Positions 1 through 11,076 of a stretch of DNA of 64,000 nucleotides are shown here, piece after piece (within the stretch, counting starts at the first letter, position 1; every line of letters starts with the position of its first letter). The DNA is from Plazaster borealis. Taxonomy: Eukaryota > Echinodermata > Asteroidea > Forcipulatida > Labidiasteridae. The translations under genes and the position numbers were made by a program. The notes beneath the pieces were generated by a model that saw nothing but the letters and a program-made list of their open reading frames with translations, made no database searches and was not told the origin of the DNA. Where the stretch lies: the NCBI GenBank assembly GCA_021014325.1, contig CM037461.1:2567501-2631500 (forward strand). The letters are read 5' to 3'.

Positions 1-207
1 GAATACACTATCTGAGAAACAGTACTGTCAGTAACGCTTCTCAGATTCAAATTGTTTGGGATGAAAAGTGATATCTTTTTCCATAACCGAAGTACTTCAA
101 AGTGAAAAGTTTCTCAAAATGCATTATAGTATCCAAAGCTGCTGTACTTCTTACCATGTAAGTTTGTATTGCCATTAATTTTCAGAGTCATATACAGACG
201 CTTTAAA
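1..207 (+). repeat. 3' part of TTAA-type MITE family A
   Basis: The text from the window edge to about 207 matches the second half of complete elements at 55481-55865 and 59411-59757 (shared landmarks: cttctcagattcaaatt, ttctcaaaatgcattata, cagacnctttaa). The left half lies off the window. These elements have inverted ends (AGGGAT.GTATACGTTTGG type) next to TTAA. Confidence 0.75.
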
Positions 208-744
208 TGGCTTTTATATCCCACTGCTTACATAAAGATTGCTCTCTTATACATAAGACATTATGCACATGACGTCATTTGAGTAGGGCGCCCTCGCCTA
301 GAGGTCAAAAGGAGGTTGTTCATTGGCCGATCCTGTGCGCCGTGTGTACACAACTGTGCGTTTCCATTGTTTCATCATCAGTTTACCTCTAAAATGGCTG
401 CTTGATGACGTCAATGTGTCAGGTTTATTTAGTGCCATAATGCCTTCTGTTGCCTTTATATTTTAAGTACATTTTGTTCCCCACATCTATCCAATGGTTT
501 AAGGTAATTTGACAGGAAAAAAAAACTTTTATATAACACGGAGAAAAAGTATGATGACCGAGTAGGTCTTCAAAATATTTCCGTTGACAGACCAATTTTT
601 GGAGTCTTTCAATGTATCTTTATTTAATAAAAAACAATAGTGTACATGAGAGAAAGTTTACAAATTTGGTATTTAGATATGAAATAGACTGTTTATTAAT
701 GTGATTTGATGTTGCTATTTAAACTGTTTTTTTTTCACATGCAT

Positions 745-1130
745 GTTCCCTCTTACTGTAAGACCATTCAAAATCATCCACTTTGGTTTTGAATGATAGA
801 TAGTCAACCCTCCTATTGTAAGACCATTCGATATCATCCACTTTTGTTTTGAATGATAGATAGTCAACCCTTCTACTTTAAGACCATTCAATATCATCCA
901 CTGTGGTTTTTAATGATAGATAGTCAACCCTCGTACTGTAAGACCATTCAATATCATCCACTTTGGTTGTGAATGATAGTCAACCCTCCTACTGTAAGAC
1001 CATTCAAAATCATTCCACTGTGGTTTTGAATGATTGATAGTCAACCCTCTTACTGTAAGACCATTTGATATCATCCACTTTGGTTTTGAATGATAGTTGA
1101 TAAATGATAGTTGAAATGTGGAATGATAGT
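745..1130. repeat. 60-bp minisatellite I (about 6 units)
   Basis: The landmark GTAAGACCATT recurs at 758, 818, (878, slightly changed), 938, 994 and 1054. That is a period of 60 bp, with one 56-bp unit. Units carry the block tagatagtcaaccct. It abuts a second, unrelated 60-bp minisatellite. Confidence 0.9.
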
Positions 1131-2035
1131 CAACTGCAGTTGGGGTAGTATAGGTAAGGAAGACCCTTGATCTGGGTTTTTGTGATACAAAACACCCCAG
1201 TTTGGGGTAGTATAGGTAAGGAAGACCCTTGATCTGGGTTTTTGTGATACAAACACCCCAGTTTGGGGTAGTATAGGTAAGGAAGACCCTTGATCTGGGT
1301 TTTTGTGATACAAAACACCCCAGTTTGGGGTAGTATAGGTTTGAGGAAGACCCTTGATCTGGGTTTTTGTGATGCAAACACCCCAGTTTGGGGTAGTATA
1401 GGTAAGGAAGACCCTTGATCTGGGTTTTTGTGATACAAAACACCCCAGTTTGGGGTAGTATATGATCTGGGTTTTGTGATAAACAACACCCCAGTTTGAG
1501 TAGTATAGTATAAGGAAGACCCTTGATCTGGGTTTTTGTGATACAAACACCCCAGTTTGGGGTAGTATAGGTTTGAGGAAGACCCTTGATCTGGGTTTTT
1601 GTGATGCAAACACCCCAGTTTGGGGTAGTATAGGTATAAGGAAGACCCTTGATCTGGGTTTTTGTGATACAAAACACCCCAGTTTGGGGTAGTATAGGTA
1701 TAAGGAAGACCCTTGATCTGGGTTTTTGTGATACAAACACCCCAGTTTGGGGTAGTATAGGTATAAGGAAGACCCTTGATCTGGGTTTTTGTGATACAAA
1801 ACACCCCAGTTTGGGGGTAGTATAGGTATAAGGAAGACCCTTGATCTGGGTTTTTGTGATACAAACACCCCAGTTTGGGGTAGTATAGGTATAAGGAAGA
1901 CCCTTGATCTGGGTTTTTGTGATACAAACACCCCAGTTTGGGGTAGTATAGGTATAAGGAAGACCCTTGATCTGGGTTTTTGTGAGAGAAAATACCACAG
2001 TTCGGGGTAGTATAGTTGAGAAAGATCCTTGACCC
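1131..2035. repeat. 60-62-bp minisatellite II (about 14 units)
   Basis: A head-to-tail array whose unit contains GGAAGACCCTTGATCTGGG and ACACCCCAGTTTGGGGTAG. Units vary by small indels (taggtaagg / taggtataagg / taggtttgagg; acaaacacc / acaaaacacc) and one is shortened near 1460-1500. Because the period is close to a multiple of three and the unit lacks stops, long open frames (for example 910-1998 on the minus strand) run through it. These are artefacts and not genes. Confidence 0.92.
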
Positions 2036-2529
2036 CACTAATTAAGGAAAAAACTGAGCGTCTGCCTCATTAATATTTTGTAGGCACTCAAAATATACTA
2101 TATTAGACGGATTTGAGAGCCCAATAAACGTAAAGTGTACAAACTTTGCACAATTGTGACCTGGGGGTTGTTGACTTTCAACTTGAGGTATTTTGGATGA
2201 GAGGTGTACGGACATTTTTTCAAGATTGATGCTCGGACCTTTGGAAAATTACACTGGTGTCGGGGTGTTTTTAGTTGGAGGGAGAATAACTGACGGGCCT
2301 TGGGACTCCCTATATCAAATTGAGCAGAAAATTAAAGTTCCGGAGTCGATGGATAAATTCCCTTTTAATGTAAAAAGCTGTGAGACCTCTAAGTATTTTT
2401 GTTGTATTATTAAATATTTTGCATTTTGCTGTGTATGCTATGGGAGTTTATTTGGTGTGGTGCATTGAGGTGAAGATGGCCGCCATCAAGTGACAATCAC
2501 ATCTTGAAGTTGATGTTCAACAATTTATG
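2036..2529. other. Unassigned single-copy-looking sequence
   Basis: It contains one open frame on the plus strand (2193-2468, 91 codons) with no recognisable domain, no splice context I trust and no similarity I can name. A short run of tagcataattagcataatta follows at about 2535-2565. I see no supported gene. Confidence 0.4.
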
Positions 2530-2706
2530 ATTATAATTAGCATAATTAGCATAATTAGCAAATAGCAACAATCAATGCATATTTATGCACTCGCATGAGT
2601 CTTTGTATGAGTATTTACCGTTTGACTTTGTCTGCATTTTAAATATTTATAAGAGATTTATGAACTTTATATAGGATGAAACATAAGAATTTTCACCGAC
2701 TTAATC

Positions 2707-2966
2707 AAATTTAAATATTTAAATATTTAAATATTTAAATATTTAAATATTTAAATATAAAATATTTAAATATTTAAATATTTTATATTTAAATATTTAA
2801 ATATATAAATATTTAAATATTTAAATATTTAAATATTTTATATTTCAATATTTCAATATTTAAATATTTAAATATTTAAATATTTAAATATTTAAATATA
2901 AAATATTTAAATATTTAAATATTTAAATATTTAAATATTTAAATATTTAATATTTTAATTTTAAAT
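2707..2966. repeat. AAATATTT microsatellite
   Basis: About 260 bp of nearly pure 8-bp repeat AAATATTT. The unit is its own reverse complement, so either strand can fold on itself. There are minor phase breaks (aaaatattt, tataaatattt). Confidence 0.95.
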
Positions 2967-3560
2967 ATAATCAGGCCTGGTACTTTGCTCTTGTAAGGAC
3001 AAGGTGATTTTTCCCATCATACTTGGGCGCCTCACAAAGGAGAAATGAAAATGTCTACTGTAACATGTCGAGGGGCACCAATGAAATCATCAGGGGGGCA
3101 TGGAGGCAATTGTCTCCGTGTACCGTGACGTCTGTGAATTATCAGGCCTGCAAATGTTAACAAAACAGTGTGAAACCTGAGCCATTCGTACACACGTATG
3201 AAAACAGAAATATTTAATTGAAACAACCAAAATGCATTTGTGATCTGAACTTGCCGTAATATTTGTTAAAATAGGGTTGGTGTTGGCAAATGTTAGATTT
3301 AGTTAAGTCAAGTGAATCTTATTTTTTAATTATGTTCTGTATGATTGTACGCACTTGTCATATAAATCATAAAGCACAATATTTGTGTGTTTACTTGAAA
3401 TGAAATGTGGATTTAATTGCATTTTCTTTACGGTCGATTAAAATCATGAAAACAATTAATCTGAACGTTCAAGATTGGTTTTTTATCACTCCCTCCAAAA
3501 AAATGCCAGTCCTGGCCGTTAGTAGCCCGAATATTTCCGCTGTCGCACTTTGAGTAATGC
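2967..3560. other. No recognised gene
   Basis: AT-rich sequence with only short open frames. I recognise no repeat or coding signal. Confidence 0.4.
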
Positions 3561-3565
3561 CATAG

Positions 3566-4007
3566 GGCCCAATTTCATGGAGCTGCTTAAAATTGTCTGC
3601 TCAGCAGAAATAATAATAATAGTATCGACTCTTATATAGTGCGATTCCAAAGAATGATCATTGCGCTTCAAACATTATTACCCCTAGTCACTGGGCGATA
3701 TATTTAATTCCTTAAACCATCTCAGCTCCCTGGGGAGTATACAGCCTGTGCTGCCGAGTATGTAACGCACTAAGCTAAATCAATCACAAGAACCATCTCT
3801 GCCCTCACAGGTACCCATTTACCCCTTGGTGATGAGAAGCAATTAAAGTTAAGTGTCTTGCTCAAGGACACAAGTGTCATGGTCGGGATTCGAACCCCGC
3901 ATTGTACATGTGACATGGTGTTTAAGCTGGTAACCTTATTCTGGTAAGCATAATTTTGTTGTGCTTAGCTACTTTTTTGTGCTTAAGCAGTTCTAAAAAA
4001 TTAGGCC
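3566..4007. mobile_element. Family F foldback MITE, split by a SINE
   Basis: The left end reads GGGCCCAATTTCATGGAGCT and the right end TGCTTAAGCAG...TTAGGCCC. Together they match complete F elements such as 57492-57684 (ends GGGC.CAATTTCATAGAGC and the inverse). The middle is interrupted at about 3607-3915 by a minus-strand SINE. F elements are about 190 bp and have no coding capacity. Confidence 0.75.
3607..3915 (-). mobile_element. tRNA-derived SINE, type 2 (minus strand)
   Basis: Read on the minus strand it has a B-box (GGGATTCGAACCCC on plus), a body shared with 31171-31527 (bases around gcagcacaggctgtatactcc), and an ATT-rich 3' tail that appears as aataataataat at 3610 on plus. It is inserted inside a family F foldback element. 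Confidence 0.8.
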
Positions 4008-5684
4008 CAGATACCAGCCTTTAGAACTTAACTGGTTCCGGCCAGATGTACCTTTGACGTTGCATTCTGTAGTGAGCAAATTCGAGTGCGCACCGAGGTT
4101 AACTAAAGGTCGACTATTTTGAATCAAACCCTGGGCCAAGTTTCGCGCAAGAAATATCGTTGACTATAGTTCGACTAAGTTAGTCCGAACTCTGTCCATT
4201 CGACGATAGTTGGACTACACAAGTGGACTATTGGAACCAGCCTACTGGGCATGGTCTCATCACTGGTTATCAAATGTTTTCATAGCACAATGCAGAGTGG
4301 ACCAGTTCTCAGAAAATGATAACGCATGTTGAGCTGCTGTTCAAATTGACATGACATGACTAGAGTCGTTTGCACTTCAACTTCTGTGTGCATGCCCCAC
4401 GTATGTCACTAAACAACCACTATTGGTCCGCGAACTTGACCCTGGTTGGTCGACCGTTGGTTGACTACTGTGGTCGACCATTTGGAACCAGCCTCAGGAC
4501 CATGGTTTCTTCCCTGGTCCCGGTAGCCTTGTTTCATGCAGGCCAGTGTAAAGCGCAGAAGGGAACCAGTGACACTATAGCGAAAAGGCGGAAGGCAATG
4601 GAAGTGTTGAATACCGTACCAATGGTTGACTAGACTTCCAAACAAGCCGTTCGAGTGAGTAGGTCATTTTGCATGTACGTTGCTAGTCAATGGTCAACCC
4701 ATGGGTCAAGTAAATGACCCATGGGTTGACCATTGAACTTGGTCAATTCTGTATGTACCGCCCTCTACAGTCATTGTGTGTAGTATCACTGTCAGTCTGG
4801 TAGTTATGTAGCCTGAACATCTGACGTCACACTTTGAGGCTCGTGAATAACGCCAGATACCTGCCTTGAGCGCCTGGCCGGATCCTGCCAGATGTACTTT
4901 TGATCTCCCATCCATTTCACGTGGAGATTCGCAGTCAATTCACACAGACATGTACATAGTGAATAAAACAAAATTACATGCATGTACAAACATTATGCAC
5001 ACACTGCATGCAGACAACCGAAAGCGCAAGCTGACAACTACATTTCTCGGACCAATCATACCACAGATATGGAAAGCTTACGTCACTGCAAGTTTTTTAT
5101 CCATGAAATCATTGTATCCAATGAAATCATTGGGCCTGTAATGCTCCATTGCATGGAACCATTGGGTTCGTAAGCCACCTCGTTCCCGGTGGTGTACAAT
5201 CTCGCTGCGCCGTTTTTCTCCCAGATGAATTGCCTTGCTCGGTCATAACCCCAGGGGTGCGTTTTGGCAGTCGTAACAAATAACTATTTCGGTTTGATTT
5301 GACCATTGGTTAATCACTGGTCAGTGACCGAAACAGTTATTAATTACAGCCCTGCAAACGCACCCCCTGGAAGCGTGACTTTGAATTATCCAATTATATT
5401 GGATATTTTTAGTTAATCCTGCGGTTGATCCATTCTGTGTTAGAGATGTACGCATAGCTCGCGATCAAAAGAGGCATCAAGTCATAGAGCAACTGGTCCC
5501 CTCTTATTCTTTGATCTTGTAACACGTCTAACTGTATGCAGTTTAGGGTGACCGTGTAAAAACATGATACGTTTGAAGTGGATTGCTTTAAAACGCTTGC
5601 ATTTTCACACACCCAAACTAAGCGCTGCACAAGTGCCCTACAAGCGTTCAAAAATGTTAACACGTAAGATCGTTCGTAAGATCA
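4008..5684. other. Intergenic, fragments of dispersed repeats
   Basis: No gene is supported. A stretch at about 4735-4905 (tgtaccgccctctac, ccagatgtactttt) recurs in altered form at 26530-26640 and around 4040-4060, so part of this is an old repeat. Two GGTCGACC motifs flank 4450-4480. Confidence 0.45.
4687..4736. repeat. Perfect 22-bp hairpin with a 6-base loop
   Basis: Bases 4687-4708 are the exact reverse complement of 4715-4736 (core GGTCAACCCATGGGTCA), separated by agtaaa. No terminator or RNA function is implied by context. Confidence 0.95.
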
Positions 5685-5960
5685 GGGCCGTCAGGTTGGC
5701 GTAGTGATATCTTTCCACGGCCTTCCACCTCTAGGATCCGGGTTCGAATCCTGCCGGGGGCACTATCTGAGTCCCTACCTGACTGTACGTGGGTTTTCCC
5801 CCTGGCATAATTCCCTGGGTCTTTCCTCCCACATCTAAAACTGAAACTTCCTTCCTTGTCTTCTCTCAATGGGGTTCTTGGCTAGTACAGTGATTAAGCT
5901 CATGTTTCTGAGAGTCCTTGGCTTCACAACCAGAATTAATAATTGAAAATGAAATAAAAC
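5685..5960 (+). mobile_element. tRNA-derived SINE, family N
   Basis: The tRNA-like head has B-box GGGTTCGAATCC at about 5741. The body includes tgggttttccccctggcat and tcctcccacatctaaaactg, and the tail ends in accagaattaataattg. The same family in reverse orientation is at 56147-56420 and, split by another SINE, at 12073-12523. Confidence 0.8.
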
Positions 5961-6160
5961 AAGTGAACACGAAGAGCAGTTACTTTTGGTAGCCAATCAG
6001 CGTTGTCTTTCAGCACTTCCCTCCCCCTGGTGATCAGAGGTATCGGTTATGGCATCCACTACAAGGGTGTGTTGTACTGCTGCGTATAACCCAAGGCGTG
6101 GTCTAGGGTGCAAGAGTATAAGAAAAATCAGAAGGATGCAACAAAAATGCACGGTGAATG

Positions 6161-7092
6161 GCGTGTCTTGGCTGAGCGGTTATAGAGAGCTCTGGACTCA
6201 AGCTGTGGGCCCAATTTGATAGAGCTGCTTAACGGCTGATTTTGTGCTTACAGAGCGAGTTTCCATTTCATAGTGCTGCTAACCATAAGCACACAAAAAG
6301 GCTACTAACCTTCCGGTGCTTACTGTATGAAAATGAATGACGTAACAATGCAAATCCATAGTAAACGTACAAGCTGGCTGCCTAATTTTCTTGCTAACCT
6401 GTGAAATACGCTTACGCTTAAGCAAATGTTTCTGCTATAGTTGGCACGAAAATTTGCTTACCGTTAAGCAGCGCAATGAAACTTGCCCCTGGGCCCAATT
6501 TTATAGCGCTGCTTAACGGTAAGCAAATTTTCGTGCTAACTGTAGCAGAAAAATTTGCTTGTTCATAAGCGTATTACTCAGGTTAGCAAGAAAATTAGGC
6601 AGCCAGCTTGTGCGTTCACCATGGATTTGCATTGTTACGTCATTCATTTTCATACAGTAAGCACCGGAAGGTTAGCATGCCTTTTCGTGTGCTTACGGTT
6701 AGCAGCGCTATGAAATGGAAACTCGCTCAGTAAGCACAAAATTGGCCGCTAAGCAGCTCTATGTAATTGGGCCCTGGTGTTTCTGATCAGCAGAGTGTGG
6801 GTTCGAGTCCCGGTCGTGGCACTTGTGTCCTTGAGCAAGATACTTTACTATAATTGCTATGTCCTTCGGATGGGATATTTAGCCGTAGGTCCTGTGTACT
6901 AGGATTGGTAGTGCACGTAAAAGAACCCAGAACACTTATCGTGGAAGAGTAGGGGTTAACCTCTGTGTTTCTAGTTCACATGGCATGCACCCTTGTTTAC
7001 AGGTTTCCTCAAGTTTGCGAGCTACGGTGATTAAGTTCACTTATGAGGCATCCTTAGTTTCATTACCAGAAATATATAATAATAATAATAGT
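6161..7092 (+). mobile_element. tRNA-Leu(CAA)-like SINE, split by a foldback
   Basis: The tRNA head starts GGCGTGTCTTGGCTGAGCGG at 6161 and breaks after ctcaagct at about 6206. It resumes at 6776 (ggtgtttctgatcagcag), followed by the B-box GGGTTCGAGTCC, the usual body (ttgagcaagata, tccttcggatggga) and a tail ending in ATT/AAT repeats at 7076-7092. Other copies are uninterrupted across this joint. The head folds with stem CCGGA/TCTGG around a CTCAAGC loop, hence a Leu CAA anticodon. Confidence 0.88.
6209..6775. mobile_element. Giant foldback: two inverted MITE copies
   Basis: Two near-identical copies of a roughly 283-bp element lie head to head, with the centre near 6491. The outer ends read GGGCCCAATTT and AATTGGGCCC. 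Landmarks of one arm (ATGACGTAACAATGCAAATCC, about 6338) reappear as reverse complement in the other (about 6627). Single copies lie at 15614-15869 and, split, at 9931-10660. Confidence 0.93.
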
Positions 7093-7508
7093 ACCAAAAT
7101 GCACAAGCACCTACTTGGGTGTATTAATCAAATTTAAACAGCTGCAAGTTACCCATACTCTAATAGACTCGCACAATACTCGATGACATACTTTCCATTG
7201 ATTTACCATTTCTGTTTTAATCGATTTCAGCATTTCAAATTTATTACGTTAGGTACATTGTATCTTTTATAACAAAGAAACAAAGTTTACACATATGTGA
7301 AGGTATGATAGATTAGTAATGTTTGTTTTGCAGTAACACTGAATTATAACAACACTATCTTTTTTGCAGTGTAGAAGCGGTTTAGTGCATCGGACTCAAG
7401 GTTTAGTGGCTAATGGGTAAAACCAAATATAATATTCTTTATCCCGATGCAAATTTAACATTTGTCGTGGTCCCCGCTGCTAAAATATAGGATTCGAACT
7501 GCCTCTAG

Positions 7509-7690
7509 CTACCTGGCAATTTTGGTGGTCTAGTTGGTAAGACATCTGCTCTAGAATGGCAAAGGTCGTGGGTTCGAATCCCAACTGAGTAATATGCCTG
7601 TGATTTTGTTCCACAGGGCTCGGGAAAGTACTGAGTATACAGTGCTTTACACACATCGGTGTACGGGTAAAACCAAATATAATATCATCA
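7509..7690 (+). mobile_element. tRNA-like SINE, family V
   Basis: The head has A-box-like TGGTCTAGTTGGTAAGAC and B-box GGGTTCGAATCCC. The body contains gactcgggaaagtactgagt and acacatcggtgta. Related copies are at 17507-17640, 58081-58231 (both plus) and 25045-25375 (minus). Confidence 0.75.
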
Positions 7691-7900
7691 GGGTGTTGTT
7701 TTTGAATCCCGGTCATGACACTTGTGTCCTTGAGCAAGACACTTAACTATAATTGCTTCTCATCACCCAGTGGTAAATGGGTATCTGTGAGGGCAGAGAT
7801 GGTTCTTGTGATTGATTTAGCTTAGTGTGCTACATATTTGGCAGCACACAGGCTGTTTACTCCCAAGGGAGCCGAGATGGTTTAATAATAAAATATCAAG
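7691..7900 (+). mobile_element. SINE type 2 fragment
   Basis: Shares cttgtgtccttgagcaagac, the atgggtatctgtgagggcagag block and gcacacaggctg with the type 2 SINE at 31171-31527. The tRNA head is largely missing. Confidence 0.65.
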
Positions 7901-8454
7901 GTTGGACAGCATCGTTTTGATATTAGCGTGTAATACATTTTTATGAAGAAAACAAATCATTTTCAAATGGCCCAACCATTAGATATGGACCCTTCTGACT
8001 AAATAAAACAAATCCAGGTCACTGCTTACAGCCATTGTACAAGTATACAGAAGAAGCCATCTGGAAACCATATGGTTCATATTACCCAGTAGTGGCTATT
8101 AACCCCGAGGTCAAGTAACTGATGGATTTTTGTGGGTGTGAAAAAAAAACCTGATGGTAACAAGATAATTGGCATGCTACTTGGCTAGTTGTAGTTGGGG
8201 AACTTGGAATGTTTTAGATTTTTGAAGAACAAAAATGGTGGAGTACTGACTGTTTAATTAAAAAACGGACACTCAATAAGTGACCGATGGCATCACACAA
8301 GGTTAAGGAATGAAATAAATGGCCCAGTGACCCAGGGTTAAAAATGTTGAGGCGCCATGAGCGTCACTGAGTGATGGATTTGAGCGCTGTATAAGAAGCC
8401 ACTATTGTTATTATTATTAGAAAGTTTTTGTTATAAGAATTCATCACAAGCATG

Positions 8455-8850
8455 TGGGCAACATTGGTAATTGTCAAAGACCAGTATCTGCACTTTGTGT
8501 GCTCCAACATTAAATGAAACAACAATCCTATGAAAGTTTAAAGGAACCAGTGTTCTAACAAGCCTGTGAAAACTTGGGCTCAATTGGTCATCAAAGTTGC
8601 AAGAAAATGATGAAAGAAAAAACACCCTTGTTGTACAAATTTGTGTGCTTTCAGATAGGAATAAAAACTTCTTGCAAGAAGTCTTTTATTATTTTAGTGA
8701 GAAATAGCCTCTTTCTCAAAAACTACGTTACTTCAAAGGGAGTCGTTTCTCACAATGTTTTATACTATCAACAGCTCTCTGTTGCTCGTTACCATGTCAG
8801 TTTTTATGCTAACATATATTTTGAGTAATTACCAAACGTGTACAGTGCCT
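8455..8850 (+). mobile_element. MITE family B, copy 1
   Basis: Body landmarks acaaatttgtgtgctttcag, cttcttgcaagaagtc and caacagctctctgttgctcg, and the right end ACGTGTACAGTGCCT followed by TTAA. The left end is diverged. An intact copy is about 368 bp with inverted ends AGGCACTG.ACACGTTTGG. The small frames across it are not genes. Confidence 0.85.
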
Positions 8851-9112
8851 TTAAGCGCAATCGGTCATCAGAGTCACAAGAATATAGTGAAAAAAGCAAA
8901 AACCTTAATGTTTTCAAACATCTGGTTTTGGACTCGTGAGATCAACACTAATTGTTTTACTCTTTTCTTAAAAACTATCCTTATATTTAAAGTTAAGTGC
9001 AAATCTGTGGAGTTACATATTCAGTCTTACCAATGTTCATTGTACTTAGCACACCCTTTAATTGCTTTACAGACCATCATTTGTCAATATTTTGTTAATT
9101 CCCTTTAATCAT
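8851..9112 (+). mobile_element. MITE family C fragment
   Basis: Contains ttttcaaacatctggttttg and gactcgtgagatcaa, shared with 16650-16990 and 30640-30955. It follows directly on the TTAA of the family B element. Confidence 0.65.
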
Positions 9113-9337
9113 TATTTCATTGCTGAAAGACTGAAAAATAATTCATGTAGTCAACAGTTAAATATTTATTACAGACATTTTGTTTACTAAATTTAAAACA
9201 AAACCGAAACCAAGAGCCTTCTTCAGCCCTCCAATCTAGATGTCATTGAGATAAATATTAAATACTATAATTAAAGATGAAGTACATTCACAAATGTCCA
9301 AGTTAATTAATGGGGGACCGTCGTCATGATCATAGCA

Positions 9338-9513
9338 GGGCCCAATTTCATAGAGCTGCTTAAGCACAACAAAGTTATGCTTACCAGAATATGGTTACCA
9401 GCCAAATTACCATGAAACATGTACAATTTGTGACTGGTATCCTGGTCATTTCTGCTTAACAGACATTTGTTAAACAATATTTTCTGCTTAAGCAGCTCTA
9501 TGAAATTGGGCCC
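9338..9513. mobile_element. Family F foldback MITE
   Basis: Complete element with ends GGGCCCAATTTCATAGAGCT and the exact inverse AGCTCTATGAAATTGGGCCC. The core holds the family landmarks (gtgactggtatcctg, aacagacattt). Confidence 0.9.
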
Positions 9514-9516
9514 AGG

Positions 9517-9641
9517 TCTGTGGCTGTACATGGAAATATGAACTCTCACCCAGTTACTGCGTGTGCGCCCTCTATAGATATGATACGGAGGGAGGGCGCG
9601 TGCGTGCAGTAACTGAATGAGAGTTCATGTACAGCCACAGA
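9517..9641. repeat. Imperfect inverted repeat, arms about 55 bp
   Basis: tctgtggctgtacatg at the left end is matched by catgtacagccacaga at the right. The arms continue inwards through gaactctca / tgagagttc, with small differences. A third one-armed copy follows at about 9705-9740. Confidence 0.85.
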
Positions 9642-9930
9642 CAGGCCTGCTTCAATCATGCAACATTACCCCTTTAAAAGAGGCACTGTCGTCATCATCA
9701 TAGCAGGGCTGTGGCTGTACATGGAATTATGAACTCAAACCCAGCTTCAGGCATCCATAGCAGTTCAGCAGAAATTTCTGCTAAGCAAAAATGAGCAGGG
9801 AACCAGTCACAAACAATATACATTGCATGGTATTTTGGTTGGTAACCTGTTTCTGCTAAGCAAGATTTCTCTGTGCTAGAAGCAATTTTTTGTGCTTAAC
9901 AGCGCTATGAAATTGGGCCCAGATCTGGGG

Positions 9931-10660
9931 CCAATTTCATAGCGCTTCTAAACGGTTAGCAAATTTTTGAGCCAACTATACATGTAGCGGAAACATTCGC
10001 TTTAAAAGCATAAGCGTATTTCACAGGTTAGCAAGAAAATTAGGCGGCCATCTTGCGCATTCACCATGGATTTGCATTGTTACGTCATTCATTTTCATAT
10101 AGTAAGCACCGGAAGGTTGGCATGCCTTTTTGTGTGCTTACGGTTACATATGTGGCGTGTCGTGGCCGAGCGGATAAGAACACCGAACTCAAGCTCTGGT
10201 GTTTCTGATCAGCAGAGTGTGGGTTCGAATCCCAGCCGTGACACTTGTGTCCTTAAGCAAGACACTTAACCACATGCTTCGTCCTTCGGATGGGACGTAA
10301 AGCCATTGGTCCCGTGTGTTGTGTAATGCACGTAAAAAACCCAGTGCACTTATCGTAAAGAGAAGGGGTTCGCCCCGGTGTTCCTGGTTTGATCGGCAGC
10401 ATATTGCGCCACAGCACCCTGTAAACCATTACATGGTGCTATGTAAAGGAGTAGGTCTCATACTTCAGAAACGTACCTCAACAATACCTTGCAGGAAAAT
10501 ACTAAATGTTGAAGCGCCTTGAGCGTCACTGAGTGACGGATATGTGCGCTATATAAGAAGCCACTATTATTATTATTATTATTATTATTGTATGTAGCAG
10601 CGCCATGAAATTTGCGCAGTTAGCAAAACATCGGCCGTTAAGCAGCTCTATGAAATTGGG
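9931..10660. mobile_element. Long foldback-type MITE split by a SINE
   Basis: The same element as in the arms of 6209-6775 (landmarks ttagcaagaaaattaggcgg, gatttgcattgttacgtcat, end AAATTGGGCCC). It is interrupted between ggttacatatg and gtatgtagcagcg by the SINE at 10146-10590. Confidence 0.85.
10146..10590 (+). mobile_element. Full-length tRNA-Leu(CAA)-like SINE
   Basis: The roughly 75-base tRNA-related head has A-box TGGCCGAGCGGATAAG, anticodon-loop CTCAAGC and B-box GGTTCGAATCC. A long body (ggttcgccccggtgttcctgg) follows, with a 3' tail GCGCTATATAAGAAGCCACT and (ATT)n. It is the best full copy in the window for defining this family (about 445 bp). Confidence 0.92.
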
Positions 10661-11076
10661 CCCAGATCTGATACGGCCACTGCACACATGCAGTAACCAT
10701 TGATTATTTTGATTGCCTCAATCGAAATAAAGCCTTATAAGAATGTGCACAAAACCTCTGACAAAAAAACTATTTTTTGTAGGTTAGGAGTTTGGATGGT
10801 GTGTTTATTGAAAGTTAACTTTTCACCCCCAAAACAACCATGTCGAAATTAGTTGAAGATAACAATTTTATTATTCTAATCTTGGAAAACAATTTTTAAA
10901 TTGCAATTTATTATTATTAATTTTGTTTAGTGTCCAATAGCTCTACTCATACTAAAACCAATTGTTTTACAAATTTATAGTCTGTGTCGGACTTTAAAAA
11001 AAATAAAAACTAAAAAGCCAAAATTAGCCGAGTGGAAAAACTGTGCAAACAGAACAAATTAATATTAAGTTTGATC
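10661..11076. other. 3' flank / probable 3'UTR of ELOVL6-like gene
   Basis: AT-rich, no other gene. Minus-strand AATAAA hexamers lie at 10867-10872 and 10907-10912, 165-210 bases past the elongase stop codon. They are candidate polyadenylation signals. Confidence 0.4.

Noticed and set aside
910..1998. Long minus-strand open frames (up to 362 codons) in three frames
   Set aside because: They run through 60-bp minisatellites without stops, code only for the repeat unit in every frame, and have no start or splice context.
1131..2035. CRISPR-like array
   Set aside because: There are no unique spacers; the whole 60-bp unit repeats, in an animal genome.
2193..2468. 91-codon plus-strand frame
   Set aside because: No recognisable domain, biased composition near its end, no splice or promoter evidence. 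Chance is sufficient.
8574..9108. Overlapping 84- and 117-codon plus frames
   Set aside because: Both lie within MITE families B and C; the same frames recur, altered, in other copies.
10146..10230. tRNA-Leu gene
   Set aside because: The head folds like tRNA-Leu(CAA) but is followed by the same long body and ATT tail as a dozen other copies, so it is a SINE head. The same applies to heads at 17104, 60535, 62393 and others.
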